From the NCBI GenBank assembly GCA_026421185.1, contig JAPKCH010000004.1:1-64000 (forward strand): a stretch of 64,000 bases of DNA, read 5' to 3'. This DNA comes from Dehalococcoidia bacterium. GTDB lineage: Bacteria; Chloroflexota; Dehalococcoidia; Lucifugimonadales; Lucifugimonadaceae. Position numbers and translations under genes: made by a program. The notes under the pieces were generated by a model, which worked only from the letters and a program-made list of their open reading frames with translations, searched no databases and was not told the origin of the DNA. Positions 47,044 through 56,064 of the stretch are shown one piece after another (positions within the stretch are counted from its first letter, which is position 1; every line of letters starts with the position of its first letter).

Positions 47044-49968
47044 ATGACCACTTCTAAAGCAAACTCCGACGACCAACTCTTCCTCCTTATCGACGGTCAC
47101 GCAATAGTGTTCCGAGCATGGTTCGCCATGCGCGACCACTTGATCACTGCGTCAGGACAGAACACAACGGGTGCCAGCGGGTTCATGACGATGTTCCTTA
47201 AAACGATTCGAGAGCAAAATCCCACTCATATCGCAGTTACTTTCGACACAAAGGCTCCAACCTTCCGAAAAGAGATGTTCCCTGCATACAAGGCTCAACG
47301 AAAACCGGTCGATCCTGCCCTTCATGAGCAGATCCCAATTCTCAAAGAAATCCTCGAACCTATGGGCGTACCCGTGTTCGAGTACCCGGGATTTGAAGCC
47401 GACGACCTCATCGGAACGCTCTCAAAACAGGCATCTGCACAGGGAATCAAAACGCTGATTCTTACTGGTGATGCCGACCAGCTACAGCTAGTCGATGAAT
47501 ACACATCGCTCCTGATGTACACCGGATTCGGCGATATGCGAACGTACGATCCAGTCGGTGTTGCCGACAAGTACGACGGTCTTGGACCTGAGTACGTCGC
47601 CGAGATAAAGGCACTCGAAGGCGACTCATCCGACAACATCCCCGGCGTGCCGGGAGTCGGAAAGAAATCAGCTCGCGCCGTGCTCACAAAGCTCGGTCAC
47701 TTCCCATCATTGTTCAGTCATCTCGAAGAGGTCGAAAAAATCGAAGGACTCCGTGGCGCCAAGCGCACGATGACCCTCCTCAAAGAGCATCGCGAAACCG
47801 CTGCGACCGCGCTGGTGCTTACAACTATCGTTCGTGACGTTCCTGTTGAGTTCAGCGAATCTGATTCCAAGTTCGGTGATTTCGACCGCGGAGCGGTTAT
47901 CAAGAAGCTCATGGAATACGAGATGCGGATCGTGGCCAACCGCTTGCCGCAAGCCGGAGCTGAATCCTCATCACTAGCTACTAGTTCTGCTGACTTAGAA
48001 GCAGCTCCCGGCTGGGAACCGAACGAAGCTCCAGCGGTTACTGCTTCTGGCCAGATGGACATGATGGGCGAGGGCGAACCAGTCGAAGCCTCGACCACAC
48101 CTGAGCCGCCAAAGCCACTCGGGAAGTACGAAATCGTGAGCGACATGGCTGGGCTCAACTCAATGATTGACGCTCTTCGTACCAAAGGAGAATTTGCTTT
48201 CGACACCGAAACAACGGGGCTCAATTCGATGACAGCCGACTTAGTGGGTCTTTCCTTCTCAATCAAGTCAGAACATGCCTGGTACGTGGCGGTGGGTCAC
48301 AACGAAGGCGATCAAGTTCCGTTTGCTGAAGGACTCAATGCTCTTCGAGCACTATTCGAAGACGATTCGATCAAGAAGATCGCCCACAATGCCAACTTCG
48401 ACATGATGGTGTTGCAAACGGCTGGCATCACGCTGAAAAACCTGTCATTCGACACAATGATCGCAGCAGCACTTTGCGGCAGGCGTGCGTTTGGTCTTAA
48501 GCAGCTTTCTCTCGAACTGTTCCAAGCTGAAATGACCGAAATAAAGACACTTATTGGCGTCGGTAAAAAACAGATAACGATGGCAGCAGTGCCGATCGAT
48601 CTGGCAGGCCCATATGCCGCAGCTGATGCCGATTTCACTTGGAGGTTATACAAACATTTTGAACATGAAATCGATGAACACGAAGCACGTTATGTGAACG
48701 AAGAAGTCGAGCTTCCGCTTCTGCCAGTCATCATCGATATGCAGCGTAACGGCATGATGATCGACAAAGCGGCACTTGCCGAAATGTCGGAGCAACTAGG
48801 AGCCGACGTCGAACAGATCAAACAAGCTGCTACAGCTGTAATCGGTGGCAGGGAATTAAACCTTGCTTCGAATCAACAAGTAGCCGCCCTGCTCATCAAC
48901 GAACTCGGTGCACCAAAAACTCGCAAAACAAAAACCGGTTACTCGATGGACGCCAACGCCCTCGAGAAAATTTCTGAAACAACCGGACTCGATGACCGTA
49001 TTTACCAGATCGCTGACGGCGTTCTGAAATTCCGTGAACTGTCAAAGCTAAAATCAACATATGTAGACGCTTTACCTGAGCTAGTGAACTCCGCGACGGG
49101 TCGAGTGCACACAAGCTTCAATCAGGTTGGTTCAGCGACGGGTCGACTCTCAAGCACTGATCCCAACGTGCAGAACATTCCGGTTCGCACGGAACTAGGC
49201 AGAAAAGTTCGAAAAGCTTTCATCGCCGATTCCGCAAATGGCTGGCAGTTCTTAGCTGCCGACTACTCGCAGATTGAACTACGAATTCTTGCTCACTTAT
49301 CTCAAGAGCCAGGATTGCTCGCAGCGTTCCACAAAGGTGAAGATATTCACGCCGCGACCGCACGAGCAATGTACGGCGTCGAAGATGTCAGCATTGACCA
49401 ACGTCGTATCGCCAAGATTTTAAACTTTGGCGTGATCTACGGATTGGGTCCAGTCGGAGTAGCACGACAGACCGACCTCACCCGTAAGCAGGGTCAGGAA
49501 TTTATCGATCTCTACTTCGGAAAATATCCGGGAATTCGTGACTATATCGAGGAAGTAAAGCAGTCGGCACGTGACAATGGTTACGCCGAAACTATCACGG
49601 GACGAAGACGCTATCTACCAGACATAAACGCCGGACACCCCGGTCACCGTGCCGCTGCTGAACGTGTGTCGGTGAACATGCCGATTCAGGGCACGGCAGC
49701 CGATGTGATCAAGCTGGCGATGGTCAACATTTCAAATGAGATGAAGACTCAAAAGATGCAATCTAAAATGTCGATTCAGGTTCACGATGAGTTGATTTTC
49801 GAGATAGCTCCCGGTGAGCTAATGGAAATGCAGATGATAGTCACGTCCATGATGCCCGCCGCAATGGACCTCGATGTACCACTTCTAGTTGAAGCCAAAA
49901 CAGGCCCAACTTGGGGCGACATGGATTCAGTAGACCATGGTGCCATTGGCGCGCCATCAGGAACTTGA
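47044..49968 (+). CDS. polA: DNA polymerase I
   Basis: Okazaki-fragment processing and repair synthesis. 974 aa with all three domains. 5'-3' exonuclease (about 1-300: LLIDGHAIVFRAWF, GFEADDLIG, LTGDADQLQLV, GDSSDNIPGVPGVGKKSA). 3'-5' exonuclease that looks active (FDTETTGL, AHNANFDMM, YAAADADFTW). Polymerase A core (YSQIELRILAHLSQE, RRIAKILNFGVIYG, QVHDELIFE). An acidic Ala/Pro-rich linker joins the first two domains. Many bacteria have lost the proofreading residues; here they are kept. Confidence 0.98.
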   Translation: MTTSKANSDDQLFLLIDGHAIVFRAWFAMRDHLITASGQNTTGASGFMTMFLKTIREQNPTHIAVTFDTKAPTFRKEMFPAYKAQRKPVDPALHEQIPILKEILEPMGVPVFEYPGFEADDLIGTLSKQASAQGIKTLILTGDADQLQLVDEYTSLLMYTGFGDMRTYDPVGVADKYDGLGPEYVAEIKALEGDSSDNIPGVPGVGKKSARAVLTKLGHFPSLFSHLEEVEKIEGLRGAKRTMTLLKEHRETAATALVLTTIVRDVPVEFSESDSKFGDFDRGAVIKKLMEYEMRIVANRLPQAGAESSSLATSSADLEAAPGWEPNEAPAVTASGQMDMMGEGEPVEASTTPEPPKPLGKYEIVSDMAGLNSMIDALRTKGEFAFDTETTGLNSMTADLVGLSFSIKSEHAWYVAVGHNEGDQVPFAEGLNALRALFEDDSIKKIAHNANFDMMVLQTAGITLKNLSFDTMIAAALCGRRAFGLKQLSLELFQAEMTEIKTLIGVGKKQITMAAVPIDLAGPYAAADADFTWRLYKHFEHEIDEHEARYVNEEVELPLLPVIIDMQRNGMMIDKAALAEMSEQLGADVEQIKQAATAVIGGRELNLASNQQVAALLINELGAPKTRKTKTGYSMDANALEKISETTGLDDRIYQIADGVLKFRELSKLKSTYVDALPELVNSATGRVHTSFNQVGSATGRLSSTDPNVQNIPVRTELGRKVRKAFIADSANGWQFLAADYSQIELRILAHLSQEPGLLAAFHKGEDIHAATARAMYGVEDVSIDQRRIAKILNFGVIYGLGPVGVARQTDLTRKQGQEFIDLYFGKYPGIRDYIEEVKQSARDNGYAETITGRRRYLPDINAGHPGHRAAAERVSVNMPIQGTAADVIKLAMVNISNEMKTQKMQSKMSIQVHDELIFEIAPGELMEMQMIVTSMMPAAMDLDVPLLVEAKTGPTWGDMDSVDHGAIGAPSGT

Positions 49969-50122
49969 ATGAAATCATCATATTGCCGCAACGAATAATG
50001 CCATCCTGAGACTCTCAAAGGACGGTATTTCGGGAAGCACTCGTCATCGTTGAGTCCTCGTTTAGTTGTTGTCCTCTGAGAACCTAAGGATGACGCCTAA
50101 TAGATGAGAGCGTCTGTAAACA

Positions 50123-50935
50123 ATGCCTGAGTTACCTGAAGTCGAATCGCTGCGCCGCTACCTCATACGAGAGGGCATCGTCGGTCGTACCTTCGATCAG
50201 ATCGTACTAGAAGACAAGCCAAGTCCGATATCTGGCACAGGCGCCATCTCACGCATCGCCAACGTTAAGGGCAGAAAAATAAAAAGCCTCGAACGTCGTG
50301 GCAAGCAAATCGTTGCAGTGCTCGACGGTGGCGTTATGGGTCTCCACATGGGCATGACCGGGCAACTAAACGTACTAGGTAGCGATGAGTCAGCTCCCCG
50401 ATTCACCCGAGCGTTGTTCACTCTAACCAACGACTTACGAATAGCTCTAGTCGATCCTAGACGCTGGGCGAAACTCCAGTATTTTGAAACTCTCAATCAA
50501 GCGCTAAAAGGGCTTGGCCCAGATGCGCTAGACCCAGATCTCACTGGTGACCGTTTCGTTCAAAGCTTTCGAGGAAGAACAGCGCAAATCAAACCGTTAC
50601 TTCTCAACCAATCGATCATCGCAGGTGTCGGAAATATTTATGCAGATGAATCGCTTCACAGAGTAAAAATTTCACCTGATCGGCGAGCGGACGATATCCC
50701 TACAGATTCATATAAGGCTCTGCTGTTAGCAATTCGAGAATCACTCGAACACGCCCTAGCATTCATTCAGAGCAACCTTGATGATCGAGGGCGGCCATAC
50801 ATCGTCGATGCACATGACGAGCGCATGCATCTACTTAGGAAGCCTGGATCGTTTTGCCCGCGCTGTGAAATCCCGTTGGTAACTCAGAAATTCAGCGGGC
50901 GCACAGCGTACTTCTGCTCCAACTGTCAAAAGTGA
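50123..50935 (+). CDS. mutM: Formamidopyrimidine-DNA glycosylase (Fpg/MutM)
   Basis: Base-excision repair of 8-oxoguanine and formamidopyrimidines with AP-lyase activity. 270 aa: MPELPEVESL supplies Pro2 nucleophile (after Met removal) and Glu3; the central RRGKQIVAVLDGG, the HMGMTGQL strand and QSIIAGVGNIYADE are typical; the C-terminal zinc finger is CPRC...CSNC. It follows polA by 154 bases on the same strand. Confidence 0.96.
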   Translation: MPELPEVESLRRYLIREGIVGRTFDQIVLEDKPSPISGTGAISRIANVKGRKIKSLERRGKQIVAVLDGGVMGLHMGMTGQLNVLGSDESAPRFTRALFTLTNDLRIALVDPRRWAKLQYFETLNQALKGLGPDALDPDLTGDRFVQSFRGRTAQIKPLLLNQSIIAGVGNIYADESLHRVKISPDRRADDIPTDSYKALLLAIRESLEHALAFIQSNLDDRGRPYIVDAHDERMHLLRKPGSFCPRCEIPLVTQKFSGRTAYFCSNCQK

Positions 50936-50947
50936 GTAAGCAACGAT

Positions 50948-51163
50948 CTAGTTAAAGCACACATGATCTATATCGTCGGCTTTCCTAGCACGCAGGCGAT
51001 CACGAATCGTCACCCATAAAAGCAAAGCATCACCAACAAAAACTACAGCTTAACCGGCTGCGTAGAGAATCAAAGATTCTTCGGTGGTGATCAACACAAC
51101 GGTTCCCATAACCTCAAACATGGCACCAGCAAAAAATAATCCACATGCCCGATATTTCTAGAA
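50948..51163 (-). pseudogene. Relic of a small two-helix membrane protein
   Basis: The minus strand reads YRACGLFFAGAMFEVMGTVVLITTEES, LILYAAG, a TAA, then AVVFVGDALLLWVTIRDRLRARKADD to TAG 50948. Two hydrophobic helices and a basic tail form a coherent small membrane protein broken once in the middle; a TAG also lies close upstream, so the original start is not found. I do not recognise the family. The remaining gap up to the tRNA shows nothing else. Confidence 0.45.
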
Positions 51164-51395
51164 ACCGATTAATGGCTACCCCCTAGCAAGTCACGTCGTA
51201 TCTATCCGTCACACAGTCAAATTTACAATTGCGATGGCGAGAACTACACTCTCCAAATTCAGTATTTATCACTGAAAATCACATCAATAGATCAGATCAC
51301 TGAGGAAATCGTAGCTTTTACAGTTTCAGATAAGCATCGATTGCTATTAGACTTATCTTCTGTGCGGTTTCATATCGAAACCTCGGTACCTCTGC

Positions 51396-51485
51396 GGAGG
51401 GGTGGCAGAGCGGTTGAATGCGCTTGTCTTGAAAACAAGTATGGCGGTAACGTCATCGCAGGTTCGAATCCTGTCCCCTCCGCCA
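51396..51485 (+). tRNA. tRNA-Ser (anticodon UGA)
   Basis: 90 bases with encoded CCA. Acceptor stem GGAGGGG / CCCCTCC, anticodon stem CTTGT / ACAAG with loop CTTGAAA (anticodon TGA at 51430-51432), a long class II variable arm and T-loop GGTTCGAATC. The ORF track lines over it are spurious translations. Confidence 0.97.
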
Positions 51486-51577
51486 CATTTCTCTCTCCGA
51501 TAATCGGACTCTCAGAAAACGCTACGGTACGTAGAAAGAGCATCTTGGTAGCATTCAAGCGTTCGAACATATCGAAT

Positions 51578-51620
51578 AAATAGCTCGAATTCGCTTATTG
51601 CGGGTTCGAGCTATTTTAAT
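51578..51620 (+). terminator. Terminator downstream of tRNA-Ser
   Basis: Twelve-bp perfect stem AAATAGCTCGAA / TTCGAGCTATTT with a 15-base loop and TTTTAATTT at the 3' side. The rest of the gap to sucC (51621-51787) shows no clear promoter. Confidence 0.8.
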
Positions 51621-51787
51621 TTCTCTCACAATCTAGTCTAGATCAGTCTCGGAACCAGCTTATTCGTAGACACTGACCACTGCCCTCGGTACGATGATTT
51701 GCGGTCCTGAATAAAAGGACTCACCCATACGAAGCAATTTCGGCAATATTCGTGTGGTCGCTAATAATCAGAAGCGAGTAATCGTTC

Positions 51788-52966
51788 GTGAATATCCACG
51801 AGTATCAAGCGAAGGCAATCCTCGATAAATTCGGAGTCCCAACTCCGAAAGCAGAGGTAGCGTCCACCCCCGCAGAAGCAAAAGAGATCGCTTCACGCAT
51901 CGGTGGACGAGTAGTCGTAAAAGCGCAAGTTCATGCAGGTGGTCGAGGCAAGGTTGGCGGTGTAAAGCTGGTCAACTCACCAGAAGAGGCTGAACAAGTA
52001 GCAGCATCACTTCTCGGCACACGTCTAGTCACCAACCAAACCGGTGCCAACGGTGTACCTGTCGACAAGGTTATGATCGCCGAAACGCTCGACATTAAAG
52101 ACGAGCTATATATATCGATCGTTATCGACGGTGACATCGGTGCGCCTCTCGTAATGGCAAGCACTGAAGGTGGCATGGATATAGAGGAAGTTGCAGAGTC
52201 AACTCCGGAAAAGATCTTCCGAGTCGCTGGTGACCCACTCATAGGACTCACCACGTACCACGCTCGTGATATAGCCCTCGCCCTTGGCGTTCCTGCCAAA
52301 GCAGTACGAGCAACCACGAAGCTAATAACCGATCTCTACAACGTATTTGTAGAAAACGATTGTTCGCTTGTTGAGATCAATCCACTCGTTGTTACTGAAG
52401 ACGATCAGGTCATCGCTCTCGATGCCAAAATCAACCTCGAAGACGATGCACTTTTCCGCCACCCGGAACTAGCCAAACTTCGTGACCCCAACCAGCAGGA
52501 CCCGCTAGAACAGCGCTCTGACAAAGCCGAGCTCGCCTACGTCAAACTCGAAGGTGGACGAGTTGGCTGCATGGTCAACGGCGCAGGTCTTGCAATGGCA
52601 ACAATGGATATCACGAAGGCAGCAGGTGCCGACCCTGCCAACTTCCTCGACATTGGTGGTTCAGCCGATCAGGCTCGAATTGAAGAAGCTTTCAAGATCA
52701 TCATCGGCGATGACGATGTTGAAATGATTCTCGTGAACCTATTCGCAGGAATCGCCCGCTCCGACATTGTCGCTCAGGGGATTGTTGCAGCAGCAAAAGA
52801 AACCAACGCCTCCGTGCCTATGGTGGTCGCAATGCGAGGAACCAACGCCAAAGAGGGAATAAAAATCCTCGCCGACTCTGGTCTCAACATCACGGGCGCT
52901 CCCGATCTTGCTGGAGCAGCTGAAGTTTTGAAAGCAAAATTACTAGAACTTGGGAGCTCCAACTAA
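51788..52966 (+). CDS. sucC: Succinate-CoA ligase, beta subunit
   Basis: Citric-acid-cycle enzyme forming succinate and NTP from succinyl-CoA with SucD. 392 aa from GTG 51788 ([12 protein letters not shown]). ATP-grasp domain with [18 protein letters not shown], the [21 protein letters not shown] segment and a C-terminal ligase domain ([34 protein letters not shown]). Relatives include malate-CoA ligase, which sequence alone cannot exclude. Stop overlaps the sucD start (TAATG). Confidence 0.95.
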   Translation: MNIHEYQAKAILDKFGVPTPKAEVASTPAEAKEIASRIGGRVVVKAQVHAGGRGKVGGVKLVNSPEEAEQVAASLLGTRLVTNQTGANGVPVDKVMIAETLDIKDELYISIVIDGDIGAPLVMASTEGGMDIEEVAESTPEKIFRVAGDPLIGLTTYHARDIALALGVPAKAVRATTKLITDLYNVFVENDCSLVEINPLVVTEDDQVIALDAKINLEDDALFRHPELAKLRDPNQQDPLEQRSDKAELAYVKLEGGRVGCMVNGAGLAMATMDITKAAGADPANFLDIGGSADQARIEEAFKIIIGDDDVEMILVNLFAGIARSDIVAQGIVAAAKETNASVPMVVAMRGTNAKEGIKILADSGLNITGAPDLAGAAEVLKAKLLELGSSN

Positions 52967-53838
52967 TGTCTATTCTTGTTGGAGAGAACACTCGTCTCCT
53001 AGTTCAAGGTCTCGGTCGAGACGGTAGCTTTCAGGCAAACCGTACTCGTGAATACGGAACCAATATGGTCGCAGCGGTTCACCCTGGTCGTGACGGCACG
53101 AAATTTGAAGATGAAGTTCCTTACTTCTCAACAGTTTCTAAGGCAGTTGAAGAAACCGGCGCAAACACCGGTGTAATCTTCGTTCCTGCGCCGTTCGCTA
53201 TGGACGCCATCATCGAGCAGGTTGATGCGGGTCTCGAACTCGTAGTCTGCATTACCGAAGGCGTTCCAGTGCTCGACATGGTGAAAGTCATGGCGTACAT
53301 CAAGGACAAGACAACCCGACTCATCGGCTCAAACTGCCCCGGTGTCCTAAGCCCGGCATCGAAAGCCAAGGTTGGAATCGTTCCCGGCAACATCGTTCAG
53401 CCCGGCAACGTAGGAGTTGTATCACGCTCTGGCACGCTCACCTACGAAGCAATTGCACAGCTAGTGCAGCACGGCATGGGTCAGTCGACCTGTGTTGGTA
53501 TTGGTGGCGACCCGGTTCACGGCACGACGTTTACCGACGTACTTGAACTGTTCCAGGCCGACGACGAAACCGAAGCAATTGTGCTTATCGGTGAAATCGG
53601 TGGCATCCGCGAACAGCTTGCTGCTGATTACATCAAAGAACACGTAACCAAGCCTGTCGTAGCAGCCATCGCTGGCTCGTCGGCTCCTGCTGGTAAGCGC
53701 ATGGGCCATGCCGGTGCGATTATCACCGGTAAGGCAGCGCTTGCTTCCGAGAAGAACAAGGCACTTGAAGCTGCTGGTGTTCACGTTGTTGAATCACCAG
53801 CACTAATCGGAGCCAAGATGAAGGAAGTGCTCGGCTAA
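52966..53838 (+). CDS. sucD: Succinate-CoA ligase, alpha subunit
   Basis: Carries the CoA-binding Rossmann domain and the phosphohistidine. 290 aa with [62 protein letters not shown] and the active His in [10 protein letters not shown]. The N-terminal loop is [10 protein letters not shown] where most have G..GTFHT.Q, a mild departure. Translationally coupled to sucC by a one-base overlap. Confidence 0.95.
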   Translation: MSILVGENTRLLVQGLGRDGSFQANRTREYGTNMVAAVHPGRDGTKFEDEVPYFSTVSKAVEETGANTGVIFVPAPFAMDAIIEQVDAGLELVVCITEGVPVLDMVKVMAYIKDKTTRLIGSNCPGVLSPASKAKVGIVPGNIVQPGNVGVVSRSGTLTYEAIAQLVQHGMGQSTCVGIGGDPVHGTTFTDVLELFQADDETEAIVLIGEIGGIREQLAADYIKEHVTKPVVAAIAGSSAPAGKRMGHAGAIITGKAALASEKNKALEAAGVHVVESPALIGAKMKEVLG

Positions 53839-53858
53839 ATACCGGGCAACCGTTCCTC

Positions 53859-54686
53859 ATGACGTTTACCGAACGCTACGTTCATACCGGCAATGTCGCT
53901 CTGAACGTGGCGGAATTCGATTCGCCATCATCAGATGCACCAGTAATGGTGCTTGTTCACGGCTACGGATCGAACTGGAACACTTGGGGGAGAGTTGTAG
54001 ATAAACTCGCCGCCGAATTCCACTTGTTCGCTCTCGACCTTCGAGGGATGGGTCGTTCAGCCAGCTATGGAAAAGGCTCAAGCCGGCAAACTTGGGCCGA
54101 TGACGTAGCAACTGTTATTCCAATGCTCAGCGACGAGCCGGTCTATTTGATCGGGCACTCGCTTGGCGGCTGGGTTACGGCATCGGTTGCCTCCGATCAT
54201 CCAGAGTTAATTTCCAAAGCAATTCTAGTCGAGCCGTACTCCGGAGCCAAATCAGAAGTACGCAAACAGGCACGACAACGCCCACCGGAGCAACGAGGCA
54301 TTCGAGCGCGACAGATCCGATCAGCTCGAACTCCTGAAGATTTGGCCGCATCGGTTTCCGAACAATACGAAGGTGCTTCGGAAGACAGCGTCCGACGCAT
54401 CTCTATCATGTGGTTCCAAATGGACCCAGCACTTGAAGAGGGACCAATCAGCAGATCCGAAGACGAAGAAACCTTCGACGATATGTTCAGCTCGATCAAG
54501 TGCCCAATTCTGATGATTAACGGAGCTGCCGATAAAGGCGGAATCCTCTCGCAAGAAGAGTCGGATCGTATAGAGGGATTGATTCCAGACGCCCGAGTGC
54601 TGTCATGGCCAAAAGTCGGGCACTCACCTCACATCGCTCGTAATCACGATTTCATTCGAGCTACAAAACGCTTCTGGGCTGAATAG
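53859..54686 (+). CDS. Alpha/beta hydrolase
   Basis: 275 aa, no signal peptide. MVLVHGYGSNWNTWG (oxyanion loop), ALDLRGMGRS, GHSLGGWVTA with nucleophile Ser, and KVGHSPHIA with catalytic His. The acid is probably in the INGAADKGGIL region. Substrate unknown. It starts 20 bases after sucD and is followed by a paralogue, suggesting a local duplication; both may be read from the sucCD promoter. Confidence 0.85.
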   Translation: MTFTERYVHTGNVALNVAEFDSPSSDAPVMVLVHGYGSNWNTWGRVVDKLAAEFHLFALDLRGMGRSASYGKGSSRQTWADDVATVIPMLSDEPVYLIGHSLGGWVTASVASDHPELISKAILVEPYSGAKSEVRKQARQRPPEQRGIRARQIRSARTPEDLAASVSEQYEGASEDSVRRISIMWFQMDPALEEGPISRSEDEETFDDMFSSIKCPILMINGAADKGGILSQEESDRIEGLIPDARVLSWPKVGHSPHIARNHDFIRATKRFWAE

Positions 54687-54734
54687 ATGCATGCCACACT
54701 AAAAGTCGTGTAGCCTTTCGCATCAGAGGACCAC

Positions 54735-55553
54735 GTGAACAACTATCCAGAAAAAATATTCGCCGCCAGCACTGTCAAAGTTAACTACGCTGAAGGACCC
54801 AACAATGGTCCGCCATTGGTATTGATTCACGGTATCGGTGGCAGATGGGTTAACTGGTCATCCGTAATCGATCAATTTGCTGAAAACTGGCACGTTTACG
54901 CAATCGACCTTCGTGGTCATGGGGACACCGGATATGTTGCCGACTCCTATCGATTTATCGACTATCCAATCGAGGTTGTCGAATTCCTAAGAAACGTAGT
55001 CGGTGAGCCAGCGTATCTGGTTGGACACTCATTGGGTGCGGTAACAGCCAGTGGCGTCTGTGCGGTCACTCCAGACCTCGTAGTTGCAGCCGTTCTTGAA
55101 GATCCGCCAATGTATGTAGAGCAAACTGATCAGTTCAAGACCAACTACGAAATCCGAATGAAGAACCTCAACGTAAAAGACACTGCTATCGAGCTTCGGA
55201 AAGCAGATAAGAATTCTTCTGACGAACAGGTTGCAAAACGAGCACTCGCCATCACCAAAGTCGATCCTGAAGTTTGGGAGTTCCCGCAAGATGGTCGACT
55301 CGCCGAATCCTGGGATCCAGACGCTGTGCTCGATGCGATTGACCGCCCAATTCTCCTGATGCAAGCCAACCCCGAGATGGGTGCTGCAATCAGCGATTCA
55401 GAAGCGACTCATGCCGATGATTTACTCAAGCAGGGTCGATACGTTAAGTGGGACGATGTCGGACACGGTATGCACGATGCCCAACCGGAACGATTCGTTC
55501 AGCTAGTAAACGTATTTTTAGGGCAAGTAATTCGCAAACAGGGCAAGAGCTAG
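54735..55553 (+). CDS. Alpha/beta hydrolase, tandem paralogue
   Basis: 272 aa from GTG 54735 with GAGGA upstream. VLIHGIGGRWVNWSSV, AIDLRGHGDTG, GHSLGAVTA (Ser) and DVGHGMHD (His) line up with the preceding gene, as does the general length. At the usual acid position after the sixth strand it reads LLMQANPEMG, so the family Asp may be Asn or shifted to Glu. Stop codon overlaps that of convergent pgpA by 4 bases. Confidence 0.83.
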   Translation: MNNYPEKIFAASTVKVNYAEGPNNGPPLVLIHGIGGRWVNWSSVIDQFAENWHVYAIDLRGHGDTGYVADSYRFIDYPIEVVEFLRNVVGEPAYLVGHSLGAVTASGVCAVTPDLVVAAVLEDPPMYVEQTDQFKTNYEIRMKNLNVKDTAIELRKADKNSSDEQVAKRALAITKVDPEVWEFPQDGRLAESWDPDAVLDAIDRPILLMQANPEMGAAISDSEATHADDLLKQGRYVKWDDVGHGMHDAQPERFVQLVNVFLGQVIRKQGKS

Positions 55554-56059
55554 TTAAAGAACGCCAATCGCAATCCGTTCAAGAGGACTGCACCGAGAAC
55601 CCCTGCCGCTACATCATCGAACATGATGCCCCATCCGCCCGGCCAAGCTTCGATCTTACGAATGCCCAGCGGCTTAAAAATGTCGAAGGCTCGGAATACG
55701 AAGAATCCGGCGACCATCCATGGCCAGCTCACAGGCAGGAATAACACTGTTATCCATACACCGACCCATTCGTCGATCACTCCGCGCTTGGGATCGTGAT
55801 CGTCTTCGTTGTCGATGTAGTCTGTCGCCCAAACCCCGACAGCAGTCACAATGGCTATCAGAGCAAAGAACCAAACCGAATCGCCATATCCATTAAACAC
55901 GGTCGCATCAAGCAACCAGTAGGAAATGATTGCTGCAAACGTTCCAACAGTCGCAGGAGCCACAAACGGCCATTTACCTGAGCCAAATCCAGTCGCAATT
56001 GTTTCAGCAATGAACGACACAATCGGCTTATTTTGTGATGAATTAGGTGAATTAGACAT
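55550..56059 (-). CDS. pgpA: Phosphatidylglycerophosphatase A
   Basis: Removes the phosphate of phosphatidylglycerophosphate to make phosphatidylglycerol. 169 aa with four hydrophobic segments and the family blocks FGSGKWPFVAPATVGTF, DPKRGVIDEWVGVW (acidic active-site motif) and FRAFDIFKPLGI...GGWGIMFDDVAAG. It begins 5 bases after the ppc stop on the same strand, so ppc-pgpA is an operon. Confidence 0.93.
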   Translation of the reverse strand: MSNSPNSSQNKPIVSFIAETIATGFGSGKWPFVAPATVGTFAAIISYWLLDATVFNGYGDSVWFFALIAIVTAVGVWATDYIDNEDDHDPKRGVIDEWVGVWITVLFLPVSWPWMVAGFFVFRAFDIFKPLGIRKIEAWPGGWGIMFDDVAAGVLGAVLLNGLRLAFFN

Positions 56060-56064
56060 TGTGA

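Noticed and set aside
47718-48266. 182-aa minus-strand ORF inside polA
   Set aside because: Antisense shadow of an intact, highly conserved gene; Ser/Arg-rich composition typical of such shadows.
51370-51570. 66-aa minus-strand ORF over the tRNA-Ser gene
   Set aside because: It is the well-known spurious antisense translation of a tRNA-Ser gene (GTGFEPA...SRQAHSTALPPL).
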